Shown: positions 1 through 5,306 of the stretch, in pieces
How the letters are laid out: each line of letters opens with the position of its first letter
Position numbering within the stretch: position 1 is the first letter of the stretch
From: Deltaproteobacteria bacterium
Lineage (GTDB): Bacteria; Desulfobacterota; Desulfomonilia; UBA1062
Direction: 5' to 3'
Assembly: GCA_016934135.1 (NCBI GenBank)
Contig: JAFGTK010000115.1
Location: 1-5,306 of the forward strand
DNA: 5,306 nucleotides
The notes under the pieces: model-generated
What the model saw: the letters and a program-made list of their open reading frames with translations, nothing else
What the model was told of the DNA's origin: nothing
Databases searched by the model: none
Program-made: the position numbers and the translations under genes

Positions 1-43
1 GATATAATGATCTTTGGAGTTTGGAAAGGGAAAAAACAGGAGA

Positions 44-1444
44 TCAGAACCGGTATGCTACGGAAGCACATACCGAGTATCCGGAGAAATCTATGTAATC
101 ATGATTCGTGTCGACGGTTTGCGTAAGCGGTGCTTCGTAGTCAAAGCTTATATCCCGGTAAAACATCTCTGCACCGAACTCAAGATTGGATCTTGAGACA
201 ATGATCCCATAGCCGTATTCCCACCCGTAGGTGTTTTTAAACCTGCCGGGCATGTTGGTGCAGTCGAGCCTTCCGTATACTGCCGCACAGCGCACATAAG
301 GCTTCACCGACTGTTTTGTGGGGAAGATGAACCTGGGCCCGGCTGACAGGAAGAAAAGATCCGTATCCCTGTTCACAAAGAACTGTCCGGCATAAAGGTC
401 GAGCCTCAGGAATGAAGCTATCTTAAATGACGGGTTGATAGCCAGCACGGTAGAGTTTCTGCCGGTGAGGGTGAGTATCTCCTGGCCCAGATCCCCGGTT
501 GCTACAAGGACAAAGTCTTCCGAAGTGCCTGACACATATGATCCTGCGTTCAGCGAGATGCCAAGAAAATCCTCAGGCCATTTGATGTGTCCGTCCGATC
601 CTTTGCTTTCTCTTATCTGCGTTCCTGGTTTATCAGGCCTGCTCGCGGGATCTGCCGAAGGGTTATCGACTACGCTTACGGTTATGGAATCGGATGCCAT
701 TTCTCCGTCACGGTCTGTAACAAGATATGCAACCTCATAGGTGCCTGCACAGTCGAAGGTAAAGGGGCCCTGCTCATATCTGATGTAGCGCATCTGGTTG
801 CCGGAGAATACCCACTGGCTGAGAAACGGCCGGTTGCCGTCTGTTACTGATCCCGAGAAGATTTCGGGTCTGCCTGCATGGATAACGGTGTTTGCCCCGG
901 GGCTTTCTATCTTTGGCACAGGGGGTGAATCCGCATTTTTATCCAGGTAGAAATCAATGGTCATGGTGCTGCCTGTTTGATCTATGGAGTACAGGACGCC
1001 GGTGATACCTGCCATATAAAACACAAACCGGGTTTTGTCGGGGTGATCTCTTTCCACGTACACCTTTTCGATCAGGTCTGAGGTGCTCCTGTAGAGATCA
1101 TTGCCATGAAACCGTGCGCCGGTAAGATCGACAATGAGTCTTGGAGGGTTGAACAGATCAAAGGTTTTGTAGCTGTTCAGGCTGCCCTCTGCAGTGATCC
1201 TGATTGTGGTACTGTCTTCGGCGTCTCTCTGCGAAAGACCTGTGATTGTTATTGCCCCCATGCTGCTGCCATCTTCCATGGTTATTGCTTCATCATTGCA
1301 GCATCCGGCAGCGGGGTAAAAGAATATGGCTGAGACGATCGAAGCGGCAAGGTATGATACTCTGAGAAATGCCCTTATGCGGAATAAGGCTGTGTGCAGG
1401 GGTTCTTTTTGTGTCTGTTTGTGGCTGGGTCCTGATATAATCAT
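44..1444 (-). CDS. AMIN-domain / PKD-like / outer-membrane beta-barrel protein
   Basis: The 466-residue protein appears to be secreted and anchored in the outer membrane. Residues 1-22 are polar or basic. Residues 23-47 form a hydrophobic signal segment ending PAAGCC, where either signal peptidase I cleavage or lipidation at Cys48 is possible, although the lipobox is poor because Ala replaces Leu at -3. Residues 64-167 resemble an AMIN domain (ITITGLS, FDLFNPPRLIVDLTGARF, then a beta-rich half ending MTIDF). AMIN domains are known from PilQ and AmiC and localise proteins to the envelope or peptidoglycan. Residues 175-260 look like a PKD/Ig-like fold (GTYEVAYLVTDRDGE). A Pro/Asp-rich linker leads to residues 290-466, which show alternating amphipathic strands with many aromatic residues and end in AYRF; a terminal Phe is the classic BAM recognition signal. 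About 177 residues would suit an eight-stranded barrel. No clear Shine-Dalgarno precedes the ATG, but no nearer ATG/GTG/TTG start precedes the signal segment. The specific role is unknown. Confidence 0.85.
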   Translation of the reverse strand: MIISGPSHKQTQKEPLHTALFRIRAFLRVSYLAASIVSAIFFYPAAGCCNDEAITMEDGSSMGAITITGLSQRDAEDSTTIRITAEGSLNSYKTFDLFNPPRLIVDLTGARFHGNDLYRSTSDLIEKVYVERDHPDKTRFVFYMAGITGVLYSIDQTGSTMTIDFYLDKNADSPPVPKIESPGANTVIHAGRPEIFSGSVTDGNRPFLSQWVFSGNQMRYIRYEQGPFTFDCAGTYEVAYLVTDRDGEMASDSITVSVVDNPSADPASRPDKPGTQIRESKGSDGHIKWPEDFLGISLNAGSYVSGTSEDFVLVATGDLGQEILTLTGRNSTVLAINPSFKIASFLRLDLYAGQFFVNRDTDLFFLSAGPRFIFPTKQSVKPYVRCAAVYGRLDCTNMPGRFKNTYGWEYGYGIIVSRSNLEFGAEMFYRDISFDYEAPLTQTVDTNHDYIDFSGYSVCASVAYRF

Positions 1445-1460
1445 GAGGTATTCTATCGGG

Positions 1461-1489
1461 ATTGTCCCTGGAAAATGTTAGCGCTGCAA
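1461..1489 (-). promoter_or_regulatory. Possible promoter of the AMIN/barrel gene
   Basis: On the minus strand, TTGCAG (1484-1489 on the plus strand) is followed after exactly 17 bases by GACAAT (1461-1466). Each box matches the sigma-70 consensus at four of six positions. The implied leader would be only a few bases to about 15 bases long. This is a match by eye in a 99-base divergent intergenic region and remains tentative. Confidence 0.25.
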
Positions 1490-1505
1490 CCGGGAAACTG
1501 AGCCA

Positions 1506-1534
1506 TTGCAAGCAGGATAAATATCTTTTATGCT
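1506..1534 (+). promoter_or_regulatory. Possible promoter of ygiQ-darP
   Basis: TTGCAA (1506-1511) and TATGCT (1529-1534) are separated by 17 bases and each match the sigma-70 consensus at four of six positions. Transcription would start near 1541, almost at the ATG at 1544, so the message would be nearly leaderless. That agrees with the absence of a recognisable Shine-Dalgarno sequence just before 1544. Tentative. Confidence 0.25.
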
Positions 1535-1543
1535 TCATGGATT

Positions 1544-3259
1544 ATGTTTATCCCGACTACGCGAGCAGAGATGGATGCACTGAGATGGGACAGCCTCGAT
1601 ATCATTCTGGTGACCGGCGACAGCTATATCGACCACCCGAACATCGGTGTGTCTGTCATCGGGCACGTACTCATGGATGCAGGATTCAAGGTGGGGATAA
1701 TCGCGCAGCCGGATACGGGTTCCGACAGGGATATCGCGCGGCTGGGCCGGCCCAGTCTGTTCTGGGGGGTAACCGGCGGCAGCATAGACTCCATGGTTGC
1801 CAACTATACCACTGCAGGTAGGAGGAGAAAGAGCGACGACTATACACCGGGAGGCATAAACAATGCCCGGCCCGACAGGGCGGTAATCGCCTATGCAAAC
1901 CTGATCAGGCGGTTTTTCAAGGATACCTGCCCTATTGTCCTGGGCGGGGTAGAGGCAAGCCTCAGGCGTATAGCGCATTTTGATTTCTGGACAGAGACTG
2001 TCCGCAGATCGATCCTGTTTGATGCCAAGGCGGATATCCTTGTGTACGGCATGGGTGAAAGGGCTGTGATCGAACTGGCAGAATGCCTGAGTGTGAAGCA
2101 GGATTATCGGGCTATAAAGGGGATATGCTATATAGCAGGGGAAAAGCCTGTTACCTGTATCGAACTCCCTGCGTATGAGGTTGTATCCAAAGATAATCAG
2201 GCATTTATCGAGATGTTTCTCAGCTTCTACCAGAACAGCGAATATCCTTCAGCCGGTGCGCTGTGCCAGCGCCATGCAGACCGCTATCTGGTGCATAATC
2301 CGCCCCAGCCGCCTGTAACAGGCAGGGATCTCGACCGTGTCTATGAGATGGATTATGAACGCGACCAGCACCCGTTTTATGAGCAAAAGGGTATGGTAAA
2401 AGCCCTGGAGACAATACGTTTTTCCCTTACTACACACAGGGGCTGTTTCGGAGGATGCTCGTTCTGTTCGATCGCACCCCACCAGGGCAGGATGGTAAGC
2501 TCGCGTTCAGCACAATCTGTCATCAAAGAGGCAGAACATCTTGCCAGGCACCCTCTTTTCAAGGGTATTATAGCCGATGTGGGCGGTCCTACCGCCAACA
2601 TGTACGGCATGCAGTGCGAAAAGGCGGGAGTAAAAGGGATGTGCAGGGGCAGTGCATGCCTGTTTCCGGATGTATGTGAGAATATGAATGTCGACCACGG
2701 CCCCCAGATTGCCCTGCTGAAAAGGCTCAGACACCTCCCCGGGGTAAAGAGGGTTTTTGTGGCATCCGGCATCCGCCACGACCTGATAATGGCAGACACT
2801 GAACACGGAGAGAGCTACCTAAAAGAACTTGTCATGCATCATATCTCCGGGCAGATGAAGATTGCCCCGGAACACACCCGGGATCATGTGCTGCAATGCA
2901 TGGGTAAGCCCGGTGCAGGTACTCTGGTCGCATTTAAGGATCTGTTTTATCAGCTTAACCGTGCTGCCGGGAAAAGGCAGTTCCTTACCTATTACCTGAT
3001 TGCAGCCCATCCGGGCTGCACCCTTGATGACATGAAACAGCTCAAGACCTTTGCCTCGAAAGAACTGCGGACAAATCCGGAACAGGTACAGATCTTTACC
3101 CCTCTGCCCTCGACAATCTCCGGGGTAATGTACTATACGCAGACAGACCCCTTTACCGGCAGAGCGCTCTTTGTGGAAAAGGACAGGGCAAAAAGACAGC
3201 AGCAAAAGGATATTATCGTCGCAAAGAAGCGGATTGGGAAAAGCCGCGTACGGAGATAA
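1544..3259 (+). CDS. ygiQ: YgiQ-family radical SAM protein
   Basis: The 571-residue cytoplasmic protein belongs to the YgiQ (UPF0313) radical SAM family, whose substrate is not established. The N-terminus, FIPTTRAEM followed by ILVTGDSYIDHPNIG, is the family opening and supports the ATG at 1544. The N-terminal region (about 20-250) has a Rossmann-like, cobalamin-domain-like look, with LGGVEASLRR at 133-142. The radical SAM cluster motif CFGGCSFC supplies Cys301, Cys305 and Cys308 (CxxxCxxC), inside HRGCFGGCSFCSIAPHQGR. GGPTANMYG at 347-355 fits the SAM-binding glycine motif. A second group, Cys358, Cys367, Cys372 and Cys378, follows. MKIAPEH at 438-444 and the C-terminal TPLPSTISGVMYYT are also family-like. 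The tail is Lys/Arg-rich. It is shorter than E. coli YgiQ (about 740 residues), which has a longer C-terminal extension. No Shine-Dalgarno is visible. The stop lies 2 bases before darP, indicating an operon. Family call firm, function unknown. Confidence 0.95.
   Translation: MFIPTTRAEMDALRWDSLDIILVTGDSYIDHPNIGVSVIGHVLMDAGFKVGIIAQPDTGSDRDIARLGRPSLFWGVTGGSIDSMVANYTTAGRRRKSDDYTPGGINNARPDRAVIAYANLIRRFFKDTCPIVLGGVEASLRRIAHFDFWTETVRRSILFDAKADILVYGMGERAVIELAECLSVKQDYRAIKGICYIAGEKPVTCIELPAYEVVSKDNQAFIEMFLSFYQNSEYPSAGALCQRHADRYLVHNPPQPPVTGRDLDRVYEMDYERDQHPFYEQKGMVKALETIRFSLTTHRGCFGGCSFCSIAPHQGRMVSSRSAQSVIKEAEHLARHPLFKGIIADVGGPTANMYGMQCEKAGVKGMCRGSACLFPDVCENMNVDHGPQIALLKRLRHLPGVKRVFVASGIRHDLIMADTEHGESYLKELVMHHISGQMKIAPEHTRDHVLQCMGKPGAGTLVAFKDLFYQLNRAAGKRQFLTYYLIAAHPGCTLDDMKQLKTFASKELRTNPEQVQIFTPLPSTISGVMYYTQTDPFTGRALFVEKDRAKRQQQKDIIVAKKRIGKSRVRR
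3252..3255 (+). promoter_or_regulatory. Ribosome binding site of darP
   Basis: GGAG lies 6 bases upstream of the ATG at 3262, inside the last codons of ygiQ. It fixes the darP start and implies translation coupled to termination of ygiQ, whose TAA is at 3257-3259. Confidence 0.6.
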
Positions 3260-3261
3260 CC

Positions 3262-3774
3262 ATGGATCAGGAAGAGAAGAAGAGTAAATCACAGGTCAAG
3301 CGGGAGATGCACGCACTGGAGAAACTGGGCGAACAGCTCACCAAACTCCCTGACGGAAAGATCAAGAGCCTGGGCCTGCCCGAAGAACTCATAGAGGCGA
3401 TCCGCTTTGCCAGGACCATTATGACCCGTGGGGCTGGGAAAAGACAGCGCCAGTATATCGGAAGGCTCATGCGCGGTGTGGACCCGCAACCCATCGAAAT
3501 GGCCCTTGCCGAGATCCATGGAGAACACAGTGACTCAACAGAGCGCTTCAAGGAACTGGAACGCCTTCGTGACGGCCTTGTTGAAGACGACCCCAGGATT
3601 TTTGAAGAGGTCCTGGAAAGATATCCTCACATCGAGCGCCAGCGGCTCATGCAGCTGGTGCGCGGTGCACGCAGGGAAAGAGAACTCGATAAACCGCCTA
3701 AATCATACCGTGTCCTGTTTGCCTATCTGCGTGAATGCTCGGAAGCAGAAGACCCGGAAGCAGCCCTTTCATAG
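3262..3774 (+). CDS. darP: DarP/YjgA (DUF615) ribosome-associated protein
   Basis: The 170-residue, highly charged, all-helical cytoplasmic protein matches the DUF615/YjgA family, now DarP in E. coli, which associates with late pre-50S particles and aids large-subunit maturation. Family signatures visible are KSKSQVKREMHALEKLGEQL (residues 7-26), the following KLPDGKI and LPEELIEAI segment, GAGKRQRQYIGRLMR (57-71), and the C-terminal ERQRLMQLVRGARRE helix followed by KSYRVLFAYLRE. The length is close to the E. coli protein (about 183 residues), so it is complete. The start is supported by GGAG 6 bases upstream and by the Lys-rich N-terminus typical of the family. It follows ygiQ with a 2-base gap, so the two are probably co-transcribed. 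The family is best known from beta- and gammaproteobacteria. The stop codon lies only 3 bases before the first copy of a repeat unit, whose hairpins may shape the 3' end of the message. Confidence 0.93.
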   Translation: MDQEEKKSKSQVKREMHALEKLGEQLTKLPDGKIKSLGLPEELIEAIRFARTIMTRGAGKRQRQYIGRLMRGVDPQPIEMALAEIHGEHSDSTERFKELERLRDGLVEDDPRIFEEVLERYPHIERQRLMQLVRGARRERELDKPPKSYRVLFAYLRECSEAEDPEAALS

Positions 3775-3817
3775 CCCGGATTAGGCGCGGATTCTGCGGG
3801 GATGAAGCACGAGCCTT

Positions 3818-3843
3818 GTAGGGCCCGATGCCCTCATCGGGCC
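3818..3843 (+). repeat. REP-like element A1 (GTAG + hairpin)
   Basis: GTAG at 3818-3821 directly precedes a perfect inverted repeat: GGCCCGATG (3822-3830), loop CCCT, CATCGGGCC (3835-3843). A GTAG tetranucleotide at the 5' foot of a palindrome is the defining shape of REP sequences recognised by RAYT (TnpA_REP) proteins. No RAYT gene is present in this window. Confidence 0.75.
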
Positions 3844-3903
3844 GCATTAGTAGGGATGAGGTATTCAGAATTGTTTTTTCCCCTAGCCATGTTCCCGTGA
3901 GGC

Positions 3904-3928
3904 GGACCGTTCGGGGAACGGTCCCTAC
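3904..3928 (-). repeat. REP-like element B1 (hairpin + CTAC, inverted)
   Basis: A perfect inverted repeat, GGACCGTTC (3904-3912), loop GGG, GAACGGTCC (3916-3924), is followed by CTAC (3925-3928). Read on the minus strand it is GTAG followed by a hairpin, so it faces element A1 in inverted orientation, 60 bases away. Two REPs in opposite orientation form a REPIN/BIME-type doublet, although here the two palindromes have different sequences. Confidence 0.75.
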
Positions 3929-4026
3929 CGTGATTGTAGCAGGATATCATGGCTGTTTTATCTGTCTCAACTAAAGAAAGGTGTGTGGATTAAGCACGGA
4001 TTCCACGTGGATCGATAACGAGCCTT

Positions 4027-4052
4027 GTAGGGCCCGATGCCCTCATCGGGCC
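4027..4052 (+). repeat. REP-like element A2 (GTAG + hairpin)
   Basis: GTAG at 4027-4030 is followed by GGCCCGATG (4031-4039), loop CCCT, and CATCGGGCC (4044-4052). It is identical to element A1. Confidence 0.75.
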
Positions 4053-4102
4053 GTATTTCCAAGGATGAGGTATTTAGATCTCCGGTCATGTTTCTGGGAG
4101 GC

Positions 4103-4127
4103 GGACCGTTCGGGGAACGGTCCCTAC
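4103..4127 (-). repeat. REP-like element B2 (hairpin + CTAC, inverted)
   Basis: GGACCGTTC (4103-4111), loop GGG, GAACGGTCC (4115-4123), then CTAC (4124-4127). It is identical to element B1 and faces element A2. Confidence 0.75.
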
Positions 4128-4240
4128 CTTGATTGTTCCAGGATGTCATGTTTGTTTTATCAATCTCAACTGAAACTGCATATTCTATATGGTCGATCGT
4201 TTGTTTCCTTAGGAGATGAATTTCCCGCTGGACACCCCTG

Positions 4241-4246
4241 TATAAT
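4241..4246 (+). promoter_or_regulatory. -10 box of the tRNA-Asp promoter
   Basis: A perfect TATAAT lies 24 bases upstream of the tRNA 5' end. Transcription would start near 4253, giving a leader of about 18 bases to be removed by RNase P. No good -35 hexamer is seen at 16-18 bases spacing (the sequence there is GAATTT), so the -35 assignment is left open. Confidence 0.55.
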
Positions 4247-4270
4247 TCGTGTAAACGCATGTCGATTCAC

Positions 4271-4347
<77 letters not shown>

Positions 4348-4358
4348 TTTCGAAGAAG

Positions 4359-4394
4359 AAACCCGGCCAGGCACATGAGCTTTGGCCGGGTTTT
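4359..4394 (+). terminator. Intrinsic terminator of tRNA-Asp
   Basis: CCCGGCCA (4362-4369) pairs perfectly with TGGCCGGG (4383-4390), around a 13-base loop, and is followed by TTTTATTTTA. Flanking AAA/TTT extends the stem to 11 pairs. It starts 12 bases after the CCA end of the tRNA, a typical position. Confidence 0.9.
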
Positions 4395-4429
4395 ATTTTA
4401 TATCTTGCATCAATGATGGAACAAACCCT

Positions 4430-4449
4430 GTAGGAGCGGCTTCAGCCGC
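4430..4449 (+). repeat. Solitary REP-like element C (GTAG + hairpin)
   Basis: GTAG at 4430-4433 followed by GA precedes the palindrome GCGGCT (4436-4441), loop TC, AGCCGC (4444-4449). This resembles the GTAGGAGCGGCTTCAGCCGC type of REP known from Pseudomonas and xanthomonads. No inverted partner with CTAC is visible downstream, so it is a singlet. Confidence 0.7.
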
Positions 4450-4464
4450 GACCTGGGCAGGTCG
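4449..4464. repeat. Hairpin adjoining REP element C
   Basis: CGACCT (4449-4454), loop GGGC, AGGTCG (4459-4464) is a perfect 6-pair hairpin. It shares base 4449 with the preceding REP palindrome, so the two cannot both form completely. No T-run follows, so it is not an intrinsic terminator. It may be part of the REP element or an independent fold. Confidence 0.5.
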
Positions 4465-4651
4465 TTGATACAATATGGGTTTAAATCTTTGTGCAAATAC
4501 TTCCGGATAACCCGGTTTGATCCCCTAAAATGTATTCGCTAAAAGATTTTCCTTATATCCCTATAAGACTCAGTGGCTGTCATAAGAAAAAGGGTCTTGC
4601 TTTTCAGATAAGAAGTATTCAATAAAATATAACCCAGATATTTATGAGTGA
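4465..4651. other. AT-rich intergenic region, no gene seen
   Basis: No coding frame, RNA gene or convincing terminator is visible. It presumably holds the promoter of the zinc-ribbon gene. Candidate boxes such as TTGCTT (4597-4602) and the AT-rich AATAAAATATAAC stretch from 4621 do not pair at a good spacing, so no promoter is called. Confidence 0.5.
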
Positions 4652-4656
4652 GAGGG
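4652..4656 (+). promoter_or_regulatory. Ribosome binding site deciding the zinc-ribbon start
   Basis: GAGGG ends 6 bases before the ATG at 4663. It favours that ATG over the in-frame GTG at 4648, which would add five residues and place this site inside the coding region. Confidence 0.65.
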
Positions 4657-4662
4657 ATAAGA

Positions 4663-5154
4663 ATGCCTATATATGAATTCTATTGTAAAAAGTGCAATAC
4701 GATCTACAACTTTTTTTCCAGGAGCGTAAATACAGACAAGATCCCGAACTGTCCGAAATGCGGAAAAGTAAAACTGAAAAAAAAGGTCTCGATCTTTGCT
4801 GCCATCTCCGGCCGTAAGGAAGAGGATTTCGACAGCGGTATGCCCGATATCGACGAGTCCAGGATGGAAAAGGCCATGGCCATGCTGGCAGGCGAGGCAG
4901 GCAGGATCAACGAGGATGATCCCCGTGCCGCAGCCCAGCTTATGAGAAAGCTTTCCGAGGCCACCGGTCTGAAGATGGGCGAAGGAATGGAAGAGGCGCT
5001 GAGCCGCATGGAGCGCGGGGAAGACCCGGACAAAATAGAGGAAGAGATGGGGGATCTGCTCGAAGGTGAAGAACCCTTTATCATTGAATCAAAATCAACG
5101 GCCGGAAAAAGCAAGCCGAAACCCAAGGTAGACGAAACACTATATGAGCTTTGA
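4663..5154 (+). CDS. FmdB-type zinc-ribbon protein with acidic helical tail
   Basis: The 163-residue protein starts MPIYEFYCKKC, the standard opening of the FmdB/CxxC-CxxC putative regulatory family. Cys8, Cys11, Cys30 and Cys33 form a zinc ribbon within residues 1-45, ending in the basic segment KVKLKKKV. FmdB was named from the formamidase regulator region, but the function of most members is unknown and no regulator role is shown here. Residues 50-140 form a long acidic, Met/Glu-rich helical region (DESRMEKAMAMLAGEAG; MEEALSRMERGEDPDKIEEE), and the tail (140-163) is Lys/Pro-rich with KPKPKVDETLYEL. Ordinary FmdB proteins are about 70-110 residues, so this one is extended. The ATG at 4663 is chosen because MPIYEF is the family start and GAGGG lies 6 bases upstream. 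It is a single gene with no clear partner. Confidence 0.88.
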   Translation: MPIYEFYCKKCNTIYNFFSRSVNTDKIPNCPKCGKVKLKKKVSIFAAISGRKEEDFDSGMPDIDESRMEKAMAMLAGEAGRINEDDPRAAAQLMRKLSEATGLKMGEGMEEALSRMERGEDPDKIEEEMGDLLEGEEPFIIESKSTAGKSKPKPKVDETLYEL

Positions 5155-5178
5155 TGGAGAAAGGTACAGGAAGATTGG

Positions 5179-5209
5179 GAATTTCGAATTTCGAATTTGG
5201 AATTTGGAA
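5179..5209. repeat. GAATTTS heptamer repeat
   Basis: Four consecutive heptamers are seen: GAATTTC twice (5179-5192) then GAATTTG twice (5193-5206), followed by GAA. A related fragment, TTTGGAGTTTGGAAA at 13-27, differs from TTTGGAATTTGGAAA (5196-5210) at one base. This suggests a dispersed intergenic repeat. Confidence 0.65.
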
Positions 5210-5289
5210 AAAAATTATCCTATGCAAAGTACTGGTTGAAGACAGGAGTAATGGAGTATTGGTGAGCGAAGCCTGTTACCTGTCCTGAC

Positions 5290-5306
5290 CTGTTCAACTG
5301 TTCAAC
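5290..5306. repeat. 8-base direct repeat at the window edge
   Basis: CTGTTCAA occurs twice back to back (5290-5297 and 5298-5305) and a third copy may begin at 5306, where the window ends. The sequence just before it (CCTGTTACCTGTCCTGACCT) is also made of ACCTGT-like pieces. This may be the start of a longer simple repeat. Confidence 0.45.

Larger units (their letters stand above)
3778..3975 (+). repeat. Tandem composite REP unit, copy 1
   Basis: This is the first of two imperfect direct copies. Shared blocks include GGATTARGCRCGGATTC at the left edge, ACGAGCCTTGTAGGGCCCG, GGATGAGGTATT, GGCGGACCGTTCGGGGAACG, and at the right edge CAGGATRTCATG then TGTTTTATC and CTCAACT. The spacing to copy 2 is 209 bases at the left edge and 199 at the right, because the stretch between the two hairpins is 60 bases here and 50 in copy 2. 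It starts 3 bases after the darP stop. Confidence 0.85.
3987..4175 (+). repeat. Tandem composite REP unit, copy 2
   Basis: This is the second direct copy of the unit that starts at 3778. The hairpin arms and GTAG/CTAC feet are identical to those in copy 1, while the stretch between the hairpins has diverged and is 10 bases shorter (4053-4102). It ends about 65 bases before the TATAAT box of the tRNA gene. Confidence 0.85.

Noticed and set aside
14..196. 60-codon plus-strand frame at the window start
   Set aside because: It overlaps the well-supported AMIN/barrel gene on the opposite strand and shows no family resemblance.
3850..3853. Extra GTAG near hairpin A of copy 1
   Set aside because: No palindrome follows it and it is absent at the matching place in copy 2.
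3778..4175. CRISPR-like array
   Set aside because: There are only two copies, about 200 bases each, with no short regular repeat-spacer pattern and no cas genes.
4565..4598. Imperfect hairpin AAGACTC/GGGTCTT followed by a T-rich stretch
   Set aside because: Seven pairs including one G-T around a 20-base loop, with no upstream gene to end; too weak for a terminator.
4648..4662. GTG start five codons upstream for the zinc-ribbon protein
   Set aside because: The family begins MPIYEF and the GAGGG ribosome site lies between this GTG and the ATG at 4663.
5154..5288. 44-codon frame starting at an ATG overlapping the zinc-ribbon stop (ATGA)
   Set aside because: Its middle is the GAATTTS heptamer repeat and no family resemblance is seen; the overlap is probably chance.

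Overview
The window looks like ordinary chromosome from a Gram-negative bacterium. The minus-strand gene at the left encodes a secreted protein ending in a predicted outer-membrane barrel with a terminal Phe. The mix of an AMIN protein, a YgiQ-type radical SAM protein, a DarP/YjgA protein and an FmdB-type zinc ribbon, with moderately GC-rich genes, would suit a Desulfobacterota-like ('deltaproteobacterial') anaerobe. That placement is an inference from gene style, not proof.

Layout. Positions 44-1444 (minus) hold the AMIN/PKD-like/beta-barrel envelope protein. A 99-base divergent intergenic region separates it from a plus-strand pair: the YgiQ-family radical SAM protein (1544-3259) and, 2 bases later, the ribosome-assembly factor DarP/YjgA (3262-3774). 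From 3778 to 4175 lies a tandemly duplicated unit of about 200 bases. Each copy carries two perfect hairpins facing each other, and each hairpin has a GTAG tetranucleotide on its outer side. This is the layout of REP doublets (REPIN/BIME). Next come a tRNA-Asp(GTC) gene (4271-4347) with a TATAAT box upstream and a strong intrinsic terminator downstream, then a solitary REP of a different sequence (4430-4449) abutting a second hairpin. A small FmdB-type zinc-ribbon protein with a long acidic helical tail follows (4663-5154). The right end is non-coding, with a run of four GAATTTS heptamers and an 8-base direct repeat cut by the window edge.

How it fits together. ygiQ and darP are probably co-transcribed. 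The tRNA is a self-contained unit. The envelope gene and the zinc-ribbon gene are single genes with no visible functional link to the rest. No defence system, prophage, transposase or CRISPR array is present. The most unusual content is the non-coding repeats: three unrelated palindromes share the same GTAGG head, which suggests mobilisation by one or more REP-associated tyrosine transposases (RAYTs) encoded elsewhere in the genome.
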